Assembly: GCA_965238305.1 (NCBI GenBank)
Contig: CBDEHK010000001.1
Location: 2,852,001-2,916,000, forward strand
Origin: CBDCGJ01 sp965238305
Lineage (GTDB): Bacteria; Pseudomonadota; Alphaproteobacteria; GCA-2731375
DNA: 64,000 nucleotides
Direction: 5' to 3'
Shown: positions 8,180-17,026 of the stretch, one piece after another
Position numbering within the stretch: position 1 is the first letter of the stretch
Layout of the letters: each line of letters begins with the position of its first letter
The notes under the pieces: model-generated
What the model was told of the DNA's origin: nothing
Database searches by the model: none
The model's input: only the letters and a program-made list of their open reading frames with translations
Made by a program: the position numbers and the translations under genes

Positions 8180-9592
8180 ATGGAAGCCATTGTTGGATTC
8201 GTGCAATTTTATTTGGTGCCGTTTCTGGTCATGTTGACGGTTCTCGTCTTCGTCCATGAGATGGGGCACTACTTAGTGGCGCGCTGGAACGGCGTCAAAG
8301 TTGAAGTTTTCTCGATCGGGTTTGGCCCGGAGATATTCGGCTGGACCGACAAGCTGGAAACGCGATGGAAGATCGCCTGGATACCTCTTGGCGGCTACGT
8401 CAAGTTCCTGGGTGATATGGATCCGACGAGTTCTCCGGATCACGATAGCTTGCAGAAATTGTCAGGCGGCCAAGCTGGCAAGGCGTTCCACAACAAACGC
8501 GTCGGGCAACGGGCAGCCATCGCATTTGCGGGACCGGCGGCTAATTTTATTTATACGGTCGTTGTTATGGCGGCTTTGTTTGTGGTCTCCGGTCAACGCG
8601 TTACGCCACCTGTCATAGGGGCTATGGTCCAAGATAGCGTCGCTGCTGAAGCCGGCTTCCAACGTGGCGACCGCATTTTGACGATTAATGATCGCGGTAT
8701 TCTAAGTTTTCAGGAAGCGGTGCAGGAAATTCTGATGAGTCCGGAGCTGCCGCTGACTTTCGTGCTGGCACGCGATGGTCGCGAATTAGAAATCGTTGCG
8801 GTCCCCAGATCGTTTGACTTTGTTTCCGATGACGGTACCACCGCGAAAGTTGGCGTCATGGGTATACAAGCTTTCGTTCCCGCTATCGTCGGTCAGACGA
8901 TGGAAGGTTCGGCTGCAGCGGAAGCAGGATTATTACCGGGCGATAAGATTGTTGCTGTCGACAAAACAATAATAGAGAGCTTCGATCAACTCCGCGATGC
9001 TGTTTTTACCAGTGCCGGCAAGTCTATGAACATCGGGTATGAGCGAGCAGGCGAGCGTTTGCAAACTAAAATGACTCCCAAACTGCAACGACGGATGTTG
9101 TCGGATGGGAAATATCATGATGTCTGGTTACTTGGTATTCGCCTTGCGAATCCACCACGGGTCAAGTTGGGGCCGGTCGACGCGGTGGTTGCGGCGGTCC
9201 GCGAATCAGGCTTGATGCTGGACCGAACATTCGAATATTTAGCACAAATAATCGGTGGAAAACGCGGTACGGAAGAATTAGGTGGGCCGATCAGGATCGC
9301 CCAATATTCCGGTCAAGCGGCCAAAAGCGGCATCGAAACACTTATTTACATGTCGGCAATGCTGTCCTTAAATCTAGGCTTTATCAATCTGTTACCGGTT
9401 CCAGTTCTGGATGGCGGGCATTTATTGTTTTATTTTTTCGAAGCAATTCGTGGCAAACCATTGACGGACAAGATGCAGGAATATGCGCTGCGTTTCGGAT
9501 TTTTGATGGTTTTGTCATTAATGGTCTTTGTAACATGGAACGATTTGGTTAATTTGCGTGTAGTTGAAATGATTGCTGGTCTGTTTTCATAA
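8180..9592 (+). CDS. rseP: site-2 protease RseP, zinc metallopeptidase
   Basis: Intramembrane protease that in relatives cleaves membrane-bound anti-sigma factors and remnant signal peptides. HEMGH (His26, Glu27, His30) lies in the first membrane helix. The conserved C-terminal NLLPVPVLDGGHLLFYF provides the third zinc ligand. Between them are two PDZ-like segments: AAEAGFQRGDRILTIND and, about 90 residues on, AAEAGLLPGDKIVAVD. At 470 residues it has the two-PDZ form known from E. coli, whereas many alphaproteobacterial members are shorter. Lies between dxr and bamA as usual. Confidence 0.95.
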   Translation: MEAIVGFVQFYLVPFLVMLTVLVFVHEMGHYLVARWNGVKVEVFSIGFGPEIFGWTDKLETRWKIAWIPLGGYVKFLGDMDPTSSPDHDSLQKLSGGQAGKAFHNKRVGQRAAIAFAGPAANFIYTVVVMAALFVVSGQRVTPPVIGAMVQDSVAAEAGFQRGDRILTINDRGILSFQEAVQEILMSPELPLTFVLARDGRELEIVAVPRSFDFVSDDGTTAKVGVMGIQAFVPAIVGQTMEGSAAAEAGLLPGDKIVAVDKTIIESFDQLRDAVFTSAGKSMNIGYERAGERLQTKMTPKLQRRMLSDGKYHDVWLLGIRLANPPRVKLGPVDAVVAAVRESGLMLDRTFEYLAQIIGGKRGTEELGGPIRIAQYSGQAAKSGIETLIYMSAMLSLNLGFINLLPVPVLDGGHLLFYFFEAIRGKPLTDKMQEYALRFGFLMVLSLMVFVTWNDLVNLRVVEMIAGLFS

Positions 9593-9630
9593 ACAGTCTG
9601 CAGAGTAACCGCGATGCGGGGAGACGTCCG

Positions 9631-11916
9631 TTGGTTTTGTCTTTGAAGTTTTTGAAAAATCTCAGCGCCGGCCTGGCCTTTTTGTTCCTATTCGGTTTCG
9701 CCTTGAATGCGTCGGGGCAAAGTAGCGGCACAATTCAAGAAATCCTAATCGAAGGTAATCAACGCATTGAGGCGGAAACCATCCGTTCTTATATGTTGCT
9801 GCAAATCGGCGATCCCTATTCCGGTTCAGCCGCCGATCGATCTTTGAAAACACTTTTTCGTACCGGTTTGTTTGCTGATGTTGCAATTCGTCGCGAAGGC
9901 GATGCAATTGTCGTGAGCGTGGTTGAAAATCCGATTATCAACCGGATTGCCTTTGAAGGGAATCAGCGGATTGAGGATGCCATTTTGCAGGCTGAAGTCA
10001 GCTTGCGTCCGCGCTTGGTTTATACCCGCTCGCGTGTGCAAAGCGACGTCCAGCGGTTGTTACAGGTTTATCGCCGCAGCGGTCGTTTTGCAGCGTCGAT
10101 TGAACCAAAAATCATTGCCCTTGACCAAAACCGGGTTGATCTGGTGTTCGAGGTAAATGAAGGACCATTGACCGAAGTGCGGCGGATCGATTTTGTCGGC
10201 AACAAGATATTCGATGATGGCGATTTGCGCGACGAAATTTTGACCAAAGAAGCGACGTGGTATCGATTTCTTAGTGGCGATACAACTTATGATCCAGATC
10301 GCCTTAACCGAGATAAAGAGCTGTTGCGGCGTTTCTATTTGGTCAATGGGTATGTCGATTTTCGGATCGTATCGGCGGTTGCTGAATTATCCGAAGACCA
10401 GCAGGAGTTTTTCATCACCTTCACGATCGAGGAAGGTCAGCAGTACAAATTTGGCAAAATCGAAACTGTGAGCCGCTTGCCAAAACTAGACTTGGAAACT
10501 TTAGAAGTCGATATCACCACTGTCGAGGGTGAGATCTATGATGCCGAAGCGGTCGACGATACAATCGGTAGTCTTACCGATGCCATAGGCTCCGAAGGTT
10601 TTGCCTTCGTCGAAGTGCAACCCCGTCCAGCGCAGAATAGCGAAACCCTGACCGTCGATATTACCTTTGAAATCGGCGAGGGTCGACGTGCCTATATCGA
10701 GCGAATAAATATCTCCGGTAATGTCAGGACGTTAGACGAAGTGATCCGCCGGCAATTTCGCTTGGCCGAGGGGGATGCATTTAATACCGCAAAATTAAGG
10801 GACTCGAGAAAACGTATTCAGCGGCTTGGATTTTTCGAGAACGTAAAAATGAACCGTCGGCGTGGCAGCCGGGCCGATCAAGTGATCGTCGACCTTGAAG
10901 TATCGGAACAGTCTACCGGTGAAATCAGTTTCGGTGTTGGCGTATCGACGACGGAATCGGTGACCGCTGATATCAGTATCCGGGAACGGAATTTTCTTGG
11001 CCGCGGACAGGATGTGAAAGTCTCCTTTGCGCTGTCAGATATTCGTCAACAATTTGATATTGCATTTACCGAACCATATTTCCTGGACCGAGACATCGCC
11101 GCTGGCTTCGATATTTTTCTCATCGAACGAGACTTACAGGACCAAAGTTCCTATGACGAGGATATTGTCGGATTTACCTTGCGAGCCGGTTTTCCCGTGA
11201 CCGATAATATTCGACAGAACGTATCATATACGCTGAGTGATAGCGAAATTACAGGTGTATCGGACGATACGTCGGAATTTATTCGTCAAGAAGAGGGATC
11301 GTTTATTACCTCTGAAATTGCCTATGATTTACGTTACGATACGCGGGACCGGACATTTTTGACGACTGAAGGTCTGCTGTTGAGATTTGGACAAGGTTTT
11401 GCCGGTTTTGGTGGTGATGTGACATATGCGCGTACCACTGCGACGGCTTCGTATTTTTACCCTCTTGCAAAAGGCTGGGTGGGTAATCTGGCGTTGCGTA
11501 GCGGTTATATCTTAGGCATTAACGACGATGTTCGGATCACCGATCGTTTCTTTGTCGGTGGCGACAGTTTTCGAGGTTTCGATACTCGCGGTATTGGACC
11601 GCGAGACCTAAATACGAATGACTCGCTCGGTGGTAATCTATTCTATGTAGGCACCGCGGAAGTTAGTTTTCCCTTGGGCTTTGCTGACGAACTAGGCATG
11701 GTCGGACGCGTCTTCACAGAGTTCGGTAGTTTGACGGAAATCGACGTGAGCGGGCCTAATTTGGCGGACGCTGGCAGTATGCGGGCAAGTGCAGGTTTTG
11801 GGGTAACCTGGACGTCACCACTAGGGCCGATCCGAATTGATGTCGCGGAAGCTTTTTTGAAAGAAGATCATGACGAAACTGAAATATTCCGATTTAGCTT
11901 TGGTACAAGATTCTAA
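9631..11916 (+). CDS. bamA: outer membrane protein assembly factor BamA
   Basis: Central Omp85 insertase of the BAM complex. An N-terminal signal peptide (LSAGLAFLFLFGFALNASG) is followed by five POTRA repeats (for example IEGNQRIEAETIRSYM and FEGNQRIEDAILQAEV). A C-terminal 16-strand barrel carries the VGGDSFRGFDTRGIGPRD lid region and ends in an aromatic residue (SFGTRF). No in-frame ATG fits, so the TTG at 9631 is used; it has GGGGAGA upstream and leaves a normal signal peptide. Followed closely by the chaperone gene skp. Confidence 0.95.
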   Translation: MVLSLKFLKNLSAGLAFLFLFGFALNASGQSSGTIQEILIEGNQRIEAETIRSYMLLQIGDPYSGSAADRSLKTLFRTGLFADVAIRREGDAIVVSVVENPIINRIAFEGNQRIEDAILQAEVSLRPRLVYTRSRVQSDVQRLLQVYRRSGRFAASIEPKIIALDQNRVDLVFEVNEGPLTEVRRIDFVGNKIFDDGDLRDEILTKEATWYRFLSGDTTYDPDRLNRDKELLRRFYLVNGYVDFRIVSAVAELSEDQQEFFITFTIEEGQQYKFGKIETVSRLPKLDLETLEVDITTVEGEIYDAEAVDDTIGSLTDAIGSEGFAFVEVQPRPAQNSETLTVDITFEIGEGRRAYIERINISGNVRTLDEVIRRQFRLAEGDAFNTAKLRDSRKRIQRLGFFENVKMNRRRGSRADQVIVDLEVSEQSTGEISFGVGVSTTESVTADISIRERNFLGRGQDVKVSFALSDIRQQFDIAFTEPYFLDRDIAAGFDIFLIERDLQDQSSYDEDIVGFTLRAGFPVTDNIRQNVSYTLSDSEITGVSDDTSEFIRQEEGSFITSEIAYDLRYDTRDRTFLTTEGLLLRFGQGFAGFGGDVTYARTTATASYFYPLAKGWVGNLALRSGYILGINDDVRITDRFFVGGDSFRGFDTRGIGPRDLNTNDSLGGNLFYVGTAEVSFPLGFADELGMVGRVFTEFGSLTEIDVSGPNLADAGSMRASAGFGVTWTSPLGPIRIDVAEAFLKEDHDETEIFRFSFGTRF

Positions 11917-11925
11917 GGGATAGCC

Positions 11926-12489
11926 ATGACCCGATCAATTCTATGTACCCGCATTATTTTGCTTACGCTGATTGTTTGTTATCCAGTTATCGGCCAATCC
12001 AAAAATCTGCCTCCGGCGGCCATCGCCGTGTTGGATTCGGCGAAAGTACTGCGGGAGTCCCAACCAGCCAAATCTATCGAAAATCAAATTAATGCTTATC
12101 GTGAGCAATTTCGCAATGCTACCGCGGCCGAAGAAAAAATTCTACGCGATCAACAAAACCGTTTGCTGCAACAAAAAAGCATTATGAGTAAAGAAACGTT
12201 CGCGAATGAATCACAGAAGTTCCTGAAAAAACGGGAAGCATTGACCCGGACCGTACAGCAGCGAACTGCGCGACTGAATGCATCGTTGCGCAAGGCGATG
12301 TACCAATTGAATAAAGAATTGATTATTACTGTAAGCAAACAGTCTGTCGAATTGGGCACCAATTTGGTAATAGACCGCAAGGAGCTAGTTTTTTACGCAA
12401 CTGCAATCGATATCACTGATAAGACAATCGAACGACTGAACAAAACATTGCCTGATATCAAAGTTAAGGATCCGGCGAGTATCAAATGA
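11926..12489 (+). CDS. skp: OmpH/Skp-family periplasmic chaperone
   Basis: Periplasmic holdase for unfolded outer-membrane proteins. A signal peptide (RIILLTLIVCYPVIGQS) precedes IAVLDSAKVLRES, the typical start of mature Skp. A long charged coiled-coil region follows (EEKILRDQQNRLLQQKS), then a C-terminal strand LGTNLVIDRKELVFY. Size (187 aa) and position between bamA and lpxD are typical. Sequence in this family is weakly conserved, so the call rests on architecture and context together. Confidence 0.9.
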   Translation: MTRSILCTRIILLTLIVCYPVIGQSKNLPPAAIAVLDSAKVLRESQPAKSIENQINAYREQFRNATAAEEKILRDQQNRLLQQKSIMSKETFANESQKFLKKREALTRTVQQRTARLNASLRKAMYQLNKELIITVSKQSVELGTNLVIDRKELVFYATAIDITDKTIERLNKTLPDIKVKDPASIK

Positions 12490-13514
12490 CGGATCGGCGA
12501 TTTCATCACCGAATGGGACCATTCACTCTGGCGGAACTGGCCGATTTTGGGGCTGTAACGCTCTCGGATGACCGCTATCGTGACGTTGAAATCAGCGATA
12601 TCGCACCATTGGACGTGGCAATTGAAGGGCAACTCGGTTTTCTTGATAACACGGCCTATTTGGCCCAGTTTGCCGAAACCAAAGCGGCTGCCTGTATAGT
12701 CAGCCCCCGCTTCCAGGAACGGGCACCGGAAAGCCTGCCACTTCTACTAAGTGAGCAGCCCTATCATGCCTTCGCCTTGATAGCGCAAGCATTTTACCCA
12801 CGCCCGATGCCACAAGCAGGCATTGCGTCTTCAGCTGCTGTTAGCGACAAAGCAGGTATTGACATCAGTTGCGAGATTGCCGCGAATGTGGTGATTGAAG
12901 ATGGCGTGAAATTGGCAGCAAATGTTGTTGTCGGCCCGAGTAGTGTGATTGGTGCCCATGTTGAAATCGGCGCCAATACAATTATTGGCCCCAATGTTAC
13001 ACTTAGCCATTGCCTGATTGGCGAGCGGGTTACTTTACATCCCGGTGTCCGGATTGGGCAGGACGGCTTTGGTTTTGCACCGAATCCACGCGGGCATCAG
13101 AAGGTACCACAGGTAGGGCGTGTCATCATTGGCGACGACTGCGATATCGGTGCCAATACCACTATTGATCGTGGATCGTTGCAGGACACGGTGATTGGGC
13201 CCGGTTGTTGGATTGATAATTTGGTGCAGATCGCTCATAACGTAGAAATCGGTCGCGGTAGTATCATTGTTGCCCAGACTGGTATTGCTGGGAGTACTAA
13301 AATCGGTAATTTTGTAGCGCTTGGTGGCCAAGTTGGCATTGCCGGCCATCTGGAGATTGGTGATGGTGCACAGATCGCGGCGCAAAGTGGCGTCATGACA
13401 AAAATACCAGCCGGTACGACGTATTGCGGGTCCCCGGCGGTACCGATAAAAGACTTCTTCCGTCAAACGGCGACAATAAAGAAACTGGCTAATCAGAGGG
13501 GATCGAAAAAATGA
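12486..13514 (+). CDS. lpxD: UDP-3-O-(3-hydroxyacyl)glucosamine N-acyltransferase
   Basis: Third enzyme of lipid A synthesis, adding the N-linked hydroxyacyl chain from acyl-ACP. The N-terminal uridine-binding domain is followed by a left-handed beta-helix of hexapeptide repeats (IGANTIIGPNVTLSHC). The signature HPGVRIGQDGFGFAPN is present, and the active-site His lies in LVQIAHNVEIGRGS. Starts 4 bp inside skp and ends 4 bp inside fabZ. Confidence 0.96.
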   Translation: MTDRRFHHRMGPFTLAELADFGAVTLSDDRYRDVEISDIAPLDVAIEGQLGFLDNTAYLAQFAETKAAACIVSPRFQERAPESLPLLLSEQPYHAFALIAQAFYPRPMPQAGIASSAAVSDKAGIDISCEIAANVVIEDGVKLAANVVVGPSSVIGAHVEIGANTIIGPNVTLSHCLIGERVTLHPGVRIGQDGFGFAPNPRGHQKVPQVGRVIIGDDCDIGANTTIDRGSLQDTVIGPGCWIDNLVQIAHNVEIGRGSIIVAQTGIAGSTKIGNFVALGGQVGIAGHLEIGDGAQIAAQSGVMTKIPAGTTYCGSPAVPIKDFFRQTATIKKLANQRGSKK

Positions 13515-13981
13515 CGGATATATCAGCTGGCGCGGAGGAACCGGGGTTCGCCGATATTCAGCGGGTCATGGAAATGATCCCGCATCGCTATCCGCTTCTA
13601 TTGGTCGACAAAGTTAAGGACTTGATTGCACATGAAAGTGCTGTCGGCATAAAGAACGTGACCTTCAACGAACCGCAATTTCAAGGGCATTTCCCAGGCC
13701 ATCCGATTATGCCGGGGGTCATGATTGTGGAAGCGATGGCGCAAACAGCTGCAGTATTGGTGGTGCATTCACTGGGTTCAGAAGCCGAAGGTAAGCTGGT
13801 TTATTTCATGTCGATTGATAGTTGTAAATTTCGCAAACCTGTTGTACCCGGCGATGTACTTGAACTTCATGTCACGCTAGACCGTCGGCGCGGTGCGGTT
13901 TGGCGTTTCAATGGTACAGCCATTGTGGGCAATAAAAAATGCAGCGAAGCCTTATTCGCTGCCATGATCGTGGACGCTTAG
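13511..13981 (+). CDS. fabZ: 3-hydroxyacyl-ACP dehydratase FabZ
   Basis: Hot-dog-fold dehydratase of fatty-acid elongation. The active-site motif GHFPGHPIMPGVMIVEAMAQ contains catalytic His60 and Glu74. The 156-residue length is normal. It competes with the Lpx acyltransferases for hydroxyacyl-ACP, which fits its position between lpxD and lpxA. It overlaps lpxD by 4 bp. Confidence 0.97.
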   Translation: MTDISAGAEEPGFADIQRVMEMIPHRYPLLLVDKVKDLIAHESAVGIKNVTFNEPQFQGHFPGHPIMPGVMIVEAMAQTAAVLVVHSLGSEAEGKLVYFMSIDSCKFRKPVVPGDVLELHVTLDRRRGAVWRFNGTAIVGNKKCSEALFAAMIVDA

Positions 13982-13989
13982 GTACGGGG

Positions 13990-14775
13990 ATGGGGGATAT
14001 TCACCCAACAGCGGTAGTTTCGAGACAGGCAAAAATCGGTGCGAATGTCGAAATTGGCGCATTTTCTGTTGTAGGTCCGGACGTCACTCTGGCCGATGGC
14101 GTTTTCCTGGATAGTCATGTGGTGATTGAAGGGATCACAACTTTGCACGAAAGCGTACGGGTGTATTCGTTTGCTGCCGTCGGCAAGCAACCGCAAGATT
14201 TGAAATTTGGCGGAGAAAAGTCGCGCCTGGAAGTCGGTGCCAATAGTACAATACGCGAACATGCAACGCTTCATACCGGCACGGAAGGTGGTGGTATGAT
14301 TACCCGTATTGGAAAGAATTGCTTGGTGATGGTTGGTGCCCACATTGCCCATGATTGTCAACTTGGCGATAATGTGATTATCGTCAACAACGTCTTACTT
14401 GGCGGGCATGTGGAGATAGGCGAATTCGCCATTGTTGGCGGGCAGTCCGCAGTTCATCAATTTGTTCGGATCGGGTGTCACGCGATGATCGGCGGCGCCT
14501 CGGGCATCGAGCAAGATATCATTCCCTTCGGTATGGCGACAGGCAATCGAGCGCGCCTACAGGGACTAAATCTTGTTGGATTGCGTCGACGGGGATTTTC
14601 CCGTAACGAAATTCATGCCTTGCGCGCTGCGTATAAAGATATTTTCGAGGATGACGGTCTTTTTATTGACCGCGTCGACAAAGCAGCACGCGAATATGAA
14701 GGCAAGAGCTTGGTGAAAGAAGTGCTCGATTTCATTCAGGCAGACACTTCGCGGGCACTTTGCCAGCCGGCCTGA
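13990..14775 (+). CDS. lpxA: acyl-ACP--UDP-N-acetylglucosamine O-acyltransferase
   Basis: First enzyme of lipid A synthesis. Hexapeptide beta-helix repeats (KIGANVEIGAFSVVGPDV) lead to the catalytic-His region VMVGAHIAHDCQLGDN, the GGQSAVHQFVRIG coil and the helical C-terminal domain beginning at GLNLVGLRRRGFS. Start taken at 13990, 8 bp after the fabZ stop with GGGG just upstream, giving the family-typical MGDIHPTAVV. An in-frame ATG at 13939 would lie within fabZ and is less likely. Confidence 0.96.
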   Translation: MGDIHPTAVVSRQAKIGANVEIGAFSVVGPDVTLADGVFLDSHVVIEGITTLHESVRVYSFAAVGKQPQDLKFGGEKSRLEVGANSTIREHATLHTGTEGGGMITRIGKNCLVMVGAHIAHDCQLGDNVIIVNNVLLGGHVEIGEFAIVGGQSAVHQFVRIGCHAMIGGASGIEQDIIPFGMATGNRARLQGLNLVGLRRRGFSRNEIHALRAAYKDIFEDDGLFIDRVDKAAREYEGKSLVKEVLDFIQADTSRALCQPA

Positions 14776-14779
14776 TCTA

Positions 14780-15604
14780 ATGCCTAAAAAACTTGGGATA
14801 ATTGCTGGTCAGGGGCCATTGCCCGGAATGATCGCGGAAGCCTGTCATGCGGATGGTCGCGACGTGTTCATGATCGCGATCAACGGCGAAACAGATCCAA
14901 GTGCTGTTGAAAATGTTGATCATCTGTGGCGCCCGGTGGGCGGCGTTGGTGGGACAATAAAGGCGTTGAAGGAGAACGGTTGCGAGGAGCTGATATTTAT
15001 CGGACGAATGGAACGGCCCGATTTTGACAAGGTCAAGCCGGATATGCGTGGCGCGAGGCTGCTCCCAAAACTGCTCAAAGCGGCAAGGAAAGGCGACGAT
15101 GCGATAATCTCTGTCTTTGTCGATACCTTCGAAAACGAAGGCTTCGAAATCGTCGCGGCGGAAGATGTCTTAAAAAGTTTGCTGGCCAAAGAAGGGACAT
15201 TGACCGACCGTCGTCCGAGCAATGCGGAGATGACAGACATTCTTCGCGGGCAGGAAGTTATTACATTGTTGGGTGCGTTGGACATTGGTCAAGGGGCGGT
15301 GATCCGGTCCGGCCATGTCCTTGCCGTAGAAGCGGCCGAGGGCACCGACCGGATGTTGCGTCGCTGCATCGATTTCTCTGGTGAACAGCCGGCAGGAATA
15401 CTGGTAAAAATGCCAAAACCGGATCAGGAACGCCGTGTCGATTTACCGACGATCGGGGTGCTGACAGTAGAAAATGCACATAAAGCCGGCCTGGCCGGGA
15501 TCGCAGTTGAGGCTGGCGGTGCATTGATTGTTGAGCGGGATAAAATGATCGCCTTGGCCAATGAATATGGCCTGTTCCTACATGTATTTCCTGTGGCCTC
15601 ATGA
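14780..15604 (+). CDS. lpxI: UDP-2,3-diacylglucosamine pyrophosphatase LpxI
   Basis: Hydrolyses UDP-2,3-diacylglucosamine to lipid X; LpxI replaces the unrelated LpxH in many alphaproteobacteria. Seen: the N-terminal LGIIAGQGPLPGMIAEAC, VGGVGGTIKALKENGCEEL, and the C-terminal half with VLAVEAAEGTDRMLRRC and PTIGVLTVENAHKAGLAGIA. It sits between lpxA and lpxB and overlaps lpxB by 4 bp, completing the pathway order. Confidence 0.94.
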   Translation: MPKKLGIIAGQGPLPGMIAEACHADGRDVFMIAINGETDPSAVENVDHLWRPVGGVGGTIKALKENGCEELIFIGRMERPDFDKVKPDMRGARLLPKLLKAARKGDDAIISVFVDTFENEGFEIVAAEDVLKSLLAKEGTLTDRRPSNAEMTDILRGQEVITLLGALDIGQGAVIRSGHVLAVEAAEGTDRMLRRCIDFSGEQPAGILVKMPKPDQERRVDLPTIGVLTVENAHKAGLAGIAVEAGGALIVERDKMIALANEYGLFLHVFPVAS

Positions 15605-16797
15605 CGACTGACGATATCCAAACCAAAATCATGATCATCGCAGGCGAGCCGTCAGGCGACCTTTTGGGAGCTGGGTTGATGTCAGCGTTGACGGCGCAAG
15701 CCAAATATCCGATAGCGTTTATTGGCGTTGGCGGGCCGGCAATGGGCGAACAAGGTTTGAGCAGCCATTTTCCTATGTCCGATTTGTCGGTGATGGGGAT
15801 CGCAGAAATCCTACCGCGATCGTTTTTGTTGTTGCGTCGAATTCGCGAAACCGTCGCTTTAGCGGCACGAGAACAACCGGATGTCGTGGTGACAATCGAT
15901 TCCCCTGGTTTCAGTTTTCGCGTCGCGAAGAAACTGAAAGTTCGCCACATCCCCGTTATTCATTACGTCGCGCCCCATGTTTGGGCTTGGCGAGCGGGAC
16001 GGGCGGCGAAGATGCATCAATATCTCGATCATTTGCTGGCCCTTTTGCCATTTGAACCGGTATATTTCGAGCCGACGCAATTGTCCTGCGCATTTGTCGG
16101 TCATCCGGTGGTGACACGAATAAAAGCCCGCCGCCATGAAGCGCAACCAGCTCCATTTCTTACCGATTTCAATTTAGAGCGTGGCAACAAAAAATTATTG
16201 TTGTTGCCGGGCAGCCGGATAAGCGAGGTGACCCGGCATATGCCGGTGTTTGGCGATGCGTGGTCGGAAATACATCGGCGTCATCCGCATATGATTGCAA
16301 TAATCCCGGTGATTGATCCCGTCGCCGCTGTTGTTGAAAAGAACATTCGGAACTGGCCTGGGCAAGTCGTCTTGGTAAGAGATAAGGCGCGTCATGCCGA
16401 CGCCTTCGATGTCGCGGACGCGGCGCTGGCTGCGTCCGGCACCGTAATACTGGAATTGGCATTATCTCGGGTTCCGACAGTCGCTTGTTACCGCACCGGC
16501 GTTGTGACAGCCACTCTAGTCCGGAAACTGATCAAGACCGAGTTTCTGACTATTCCGAATTTGTTATTGGAACGCGAAGCCATCCCGGAATTGTTACAGG
16601 AAAATTGTACCGCGGAACGTATTGTAATTGAAGTGAACAAGCTGCTGACGGATCCGCTGGCCGCGGCCGCACAAATTAAAGACGCAGAAGAAATCGATCG
16701 TCTTTTGGGAGGCCAGGCTGAAGAAACGCCAAGTGCGCGCGCTGCTGCAGAAGTATTTGGCTTTCTAAATAATATCGAACAATCGACTGGCCGCTAA
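15601..16797 (+). CDS. lpxB: lipid-A-disaccharide synthase
   Basis: GT19 glycosyltransferase joining UDP-diacylglucosamine to lipid X at the inner membrane. Motifs: MIIAGEPSGDLLGAGLMSAL, FIGVGGPAMGEQGL, HYVAPHVWAWRAGRAAKM and LLLLPGSRISEVTRHMPVF, plus ALAASGTVILELAL. The 398-residue length is normal. This is the last gene of the + strand lipid A run; its 3' end overlaps a convergent small gene by about 33 bp. Confidence 0.96.
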   Translation: MTTDDIQTKIMIIAGEPSGDLLGAGLMSALTAQAKYPIAFIGVGGPAMGEQGLSSHFPMSDLSVMGIAEILPRSFLLLRRIRETVALAAREQPDVVVTIDSPGFSFRVAKKLKVRHIPVIHYVAPHVWAWRAGRAAKMHQYLDHLLALLPFEPVYFEPTQLSCAFVGHPVVTRIKARRHEAQPAPFLTDFNLERGNKKLLLLPGSRISEVTRHMPVFGDAWSEIHRRHPHMIAIIPVIDPVAAVVEKNIRNWPGQVVLVRDKARHADAFDVADAALAASGTVILELALSRVPTVACYRTGVVTATLVRKLIKTEFLTIPNLLLEREAIPELLQENCTAERIVIEVNKLLTDPLAAAAQIKDAEEIDRLLGGQAEETPSARAAAEVFGFLNNIEQSTGR

Positions 16798-17001
16798 AGC
16801 TAACAAAGTGACGACGATAATCGAATGGACGACAAGGCGCCAGACGACGCGTCCATCGTCCAAAGGGCGGTTGTCATTCGCAGGGCGGGAAACCCGCACC
16901 ATGCGGCCGAACAGCGAGCCATTACGCCCGGAACGGGCCAAGCTGTATTGGCTCTGCCCTATATTCCCACCGTTTTGTGATGTCCTGCTGTTCCACCGCA
17001 T
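16765..17001 (-). CDS. small single-pass membrane protein with PANDNRP motif
   Basis: A predicted 78-residue protein (start Met at 17001) downstream of gltA on the same strand. The N-terminal half is polar with RVSRPANDNRPLDDG, a motif I know from small alphaproteobacterial proteins. The C-terminal half is one hydrophobic helix, LVVHSIIVVTLLALAAS. Its 3' end overlaps the convergent lpxB end. The start is uncertain: AGGA lies 11 nt upstream, and an internal Met just before VRVSRPANDN is also possible. Function unknown. Confidence 0.5.
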   Translation of the reverse strand: MRWNSRTSQNGGNIGQSQYSLARSGRNGSLFGRMVRVSRPANDNRPLDDGRVVWRLVVHSIIVVTLLALAASRLFDII

Positions 17002-17026
17002 AAATGCTTGTTTCCTGTTCTCCGCC

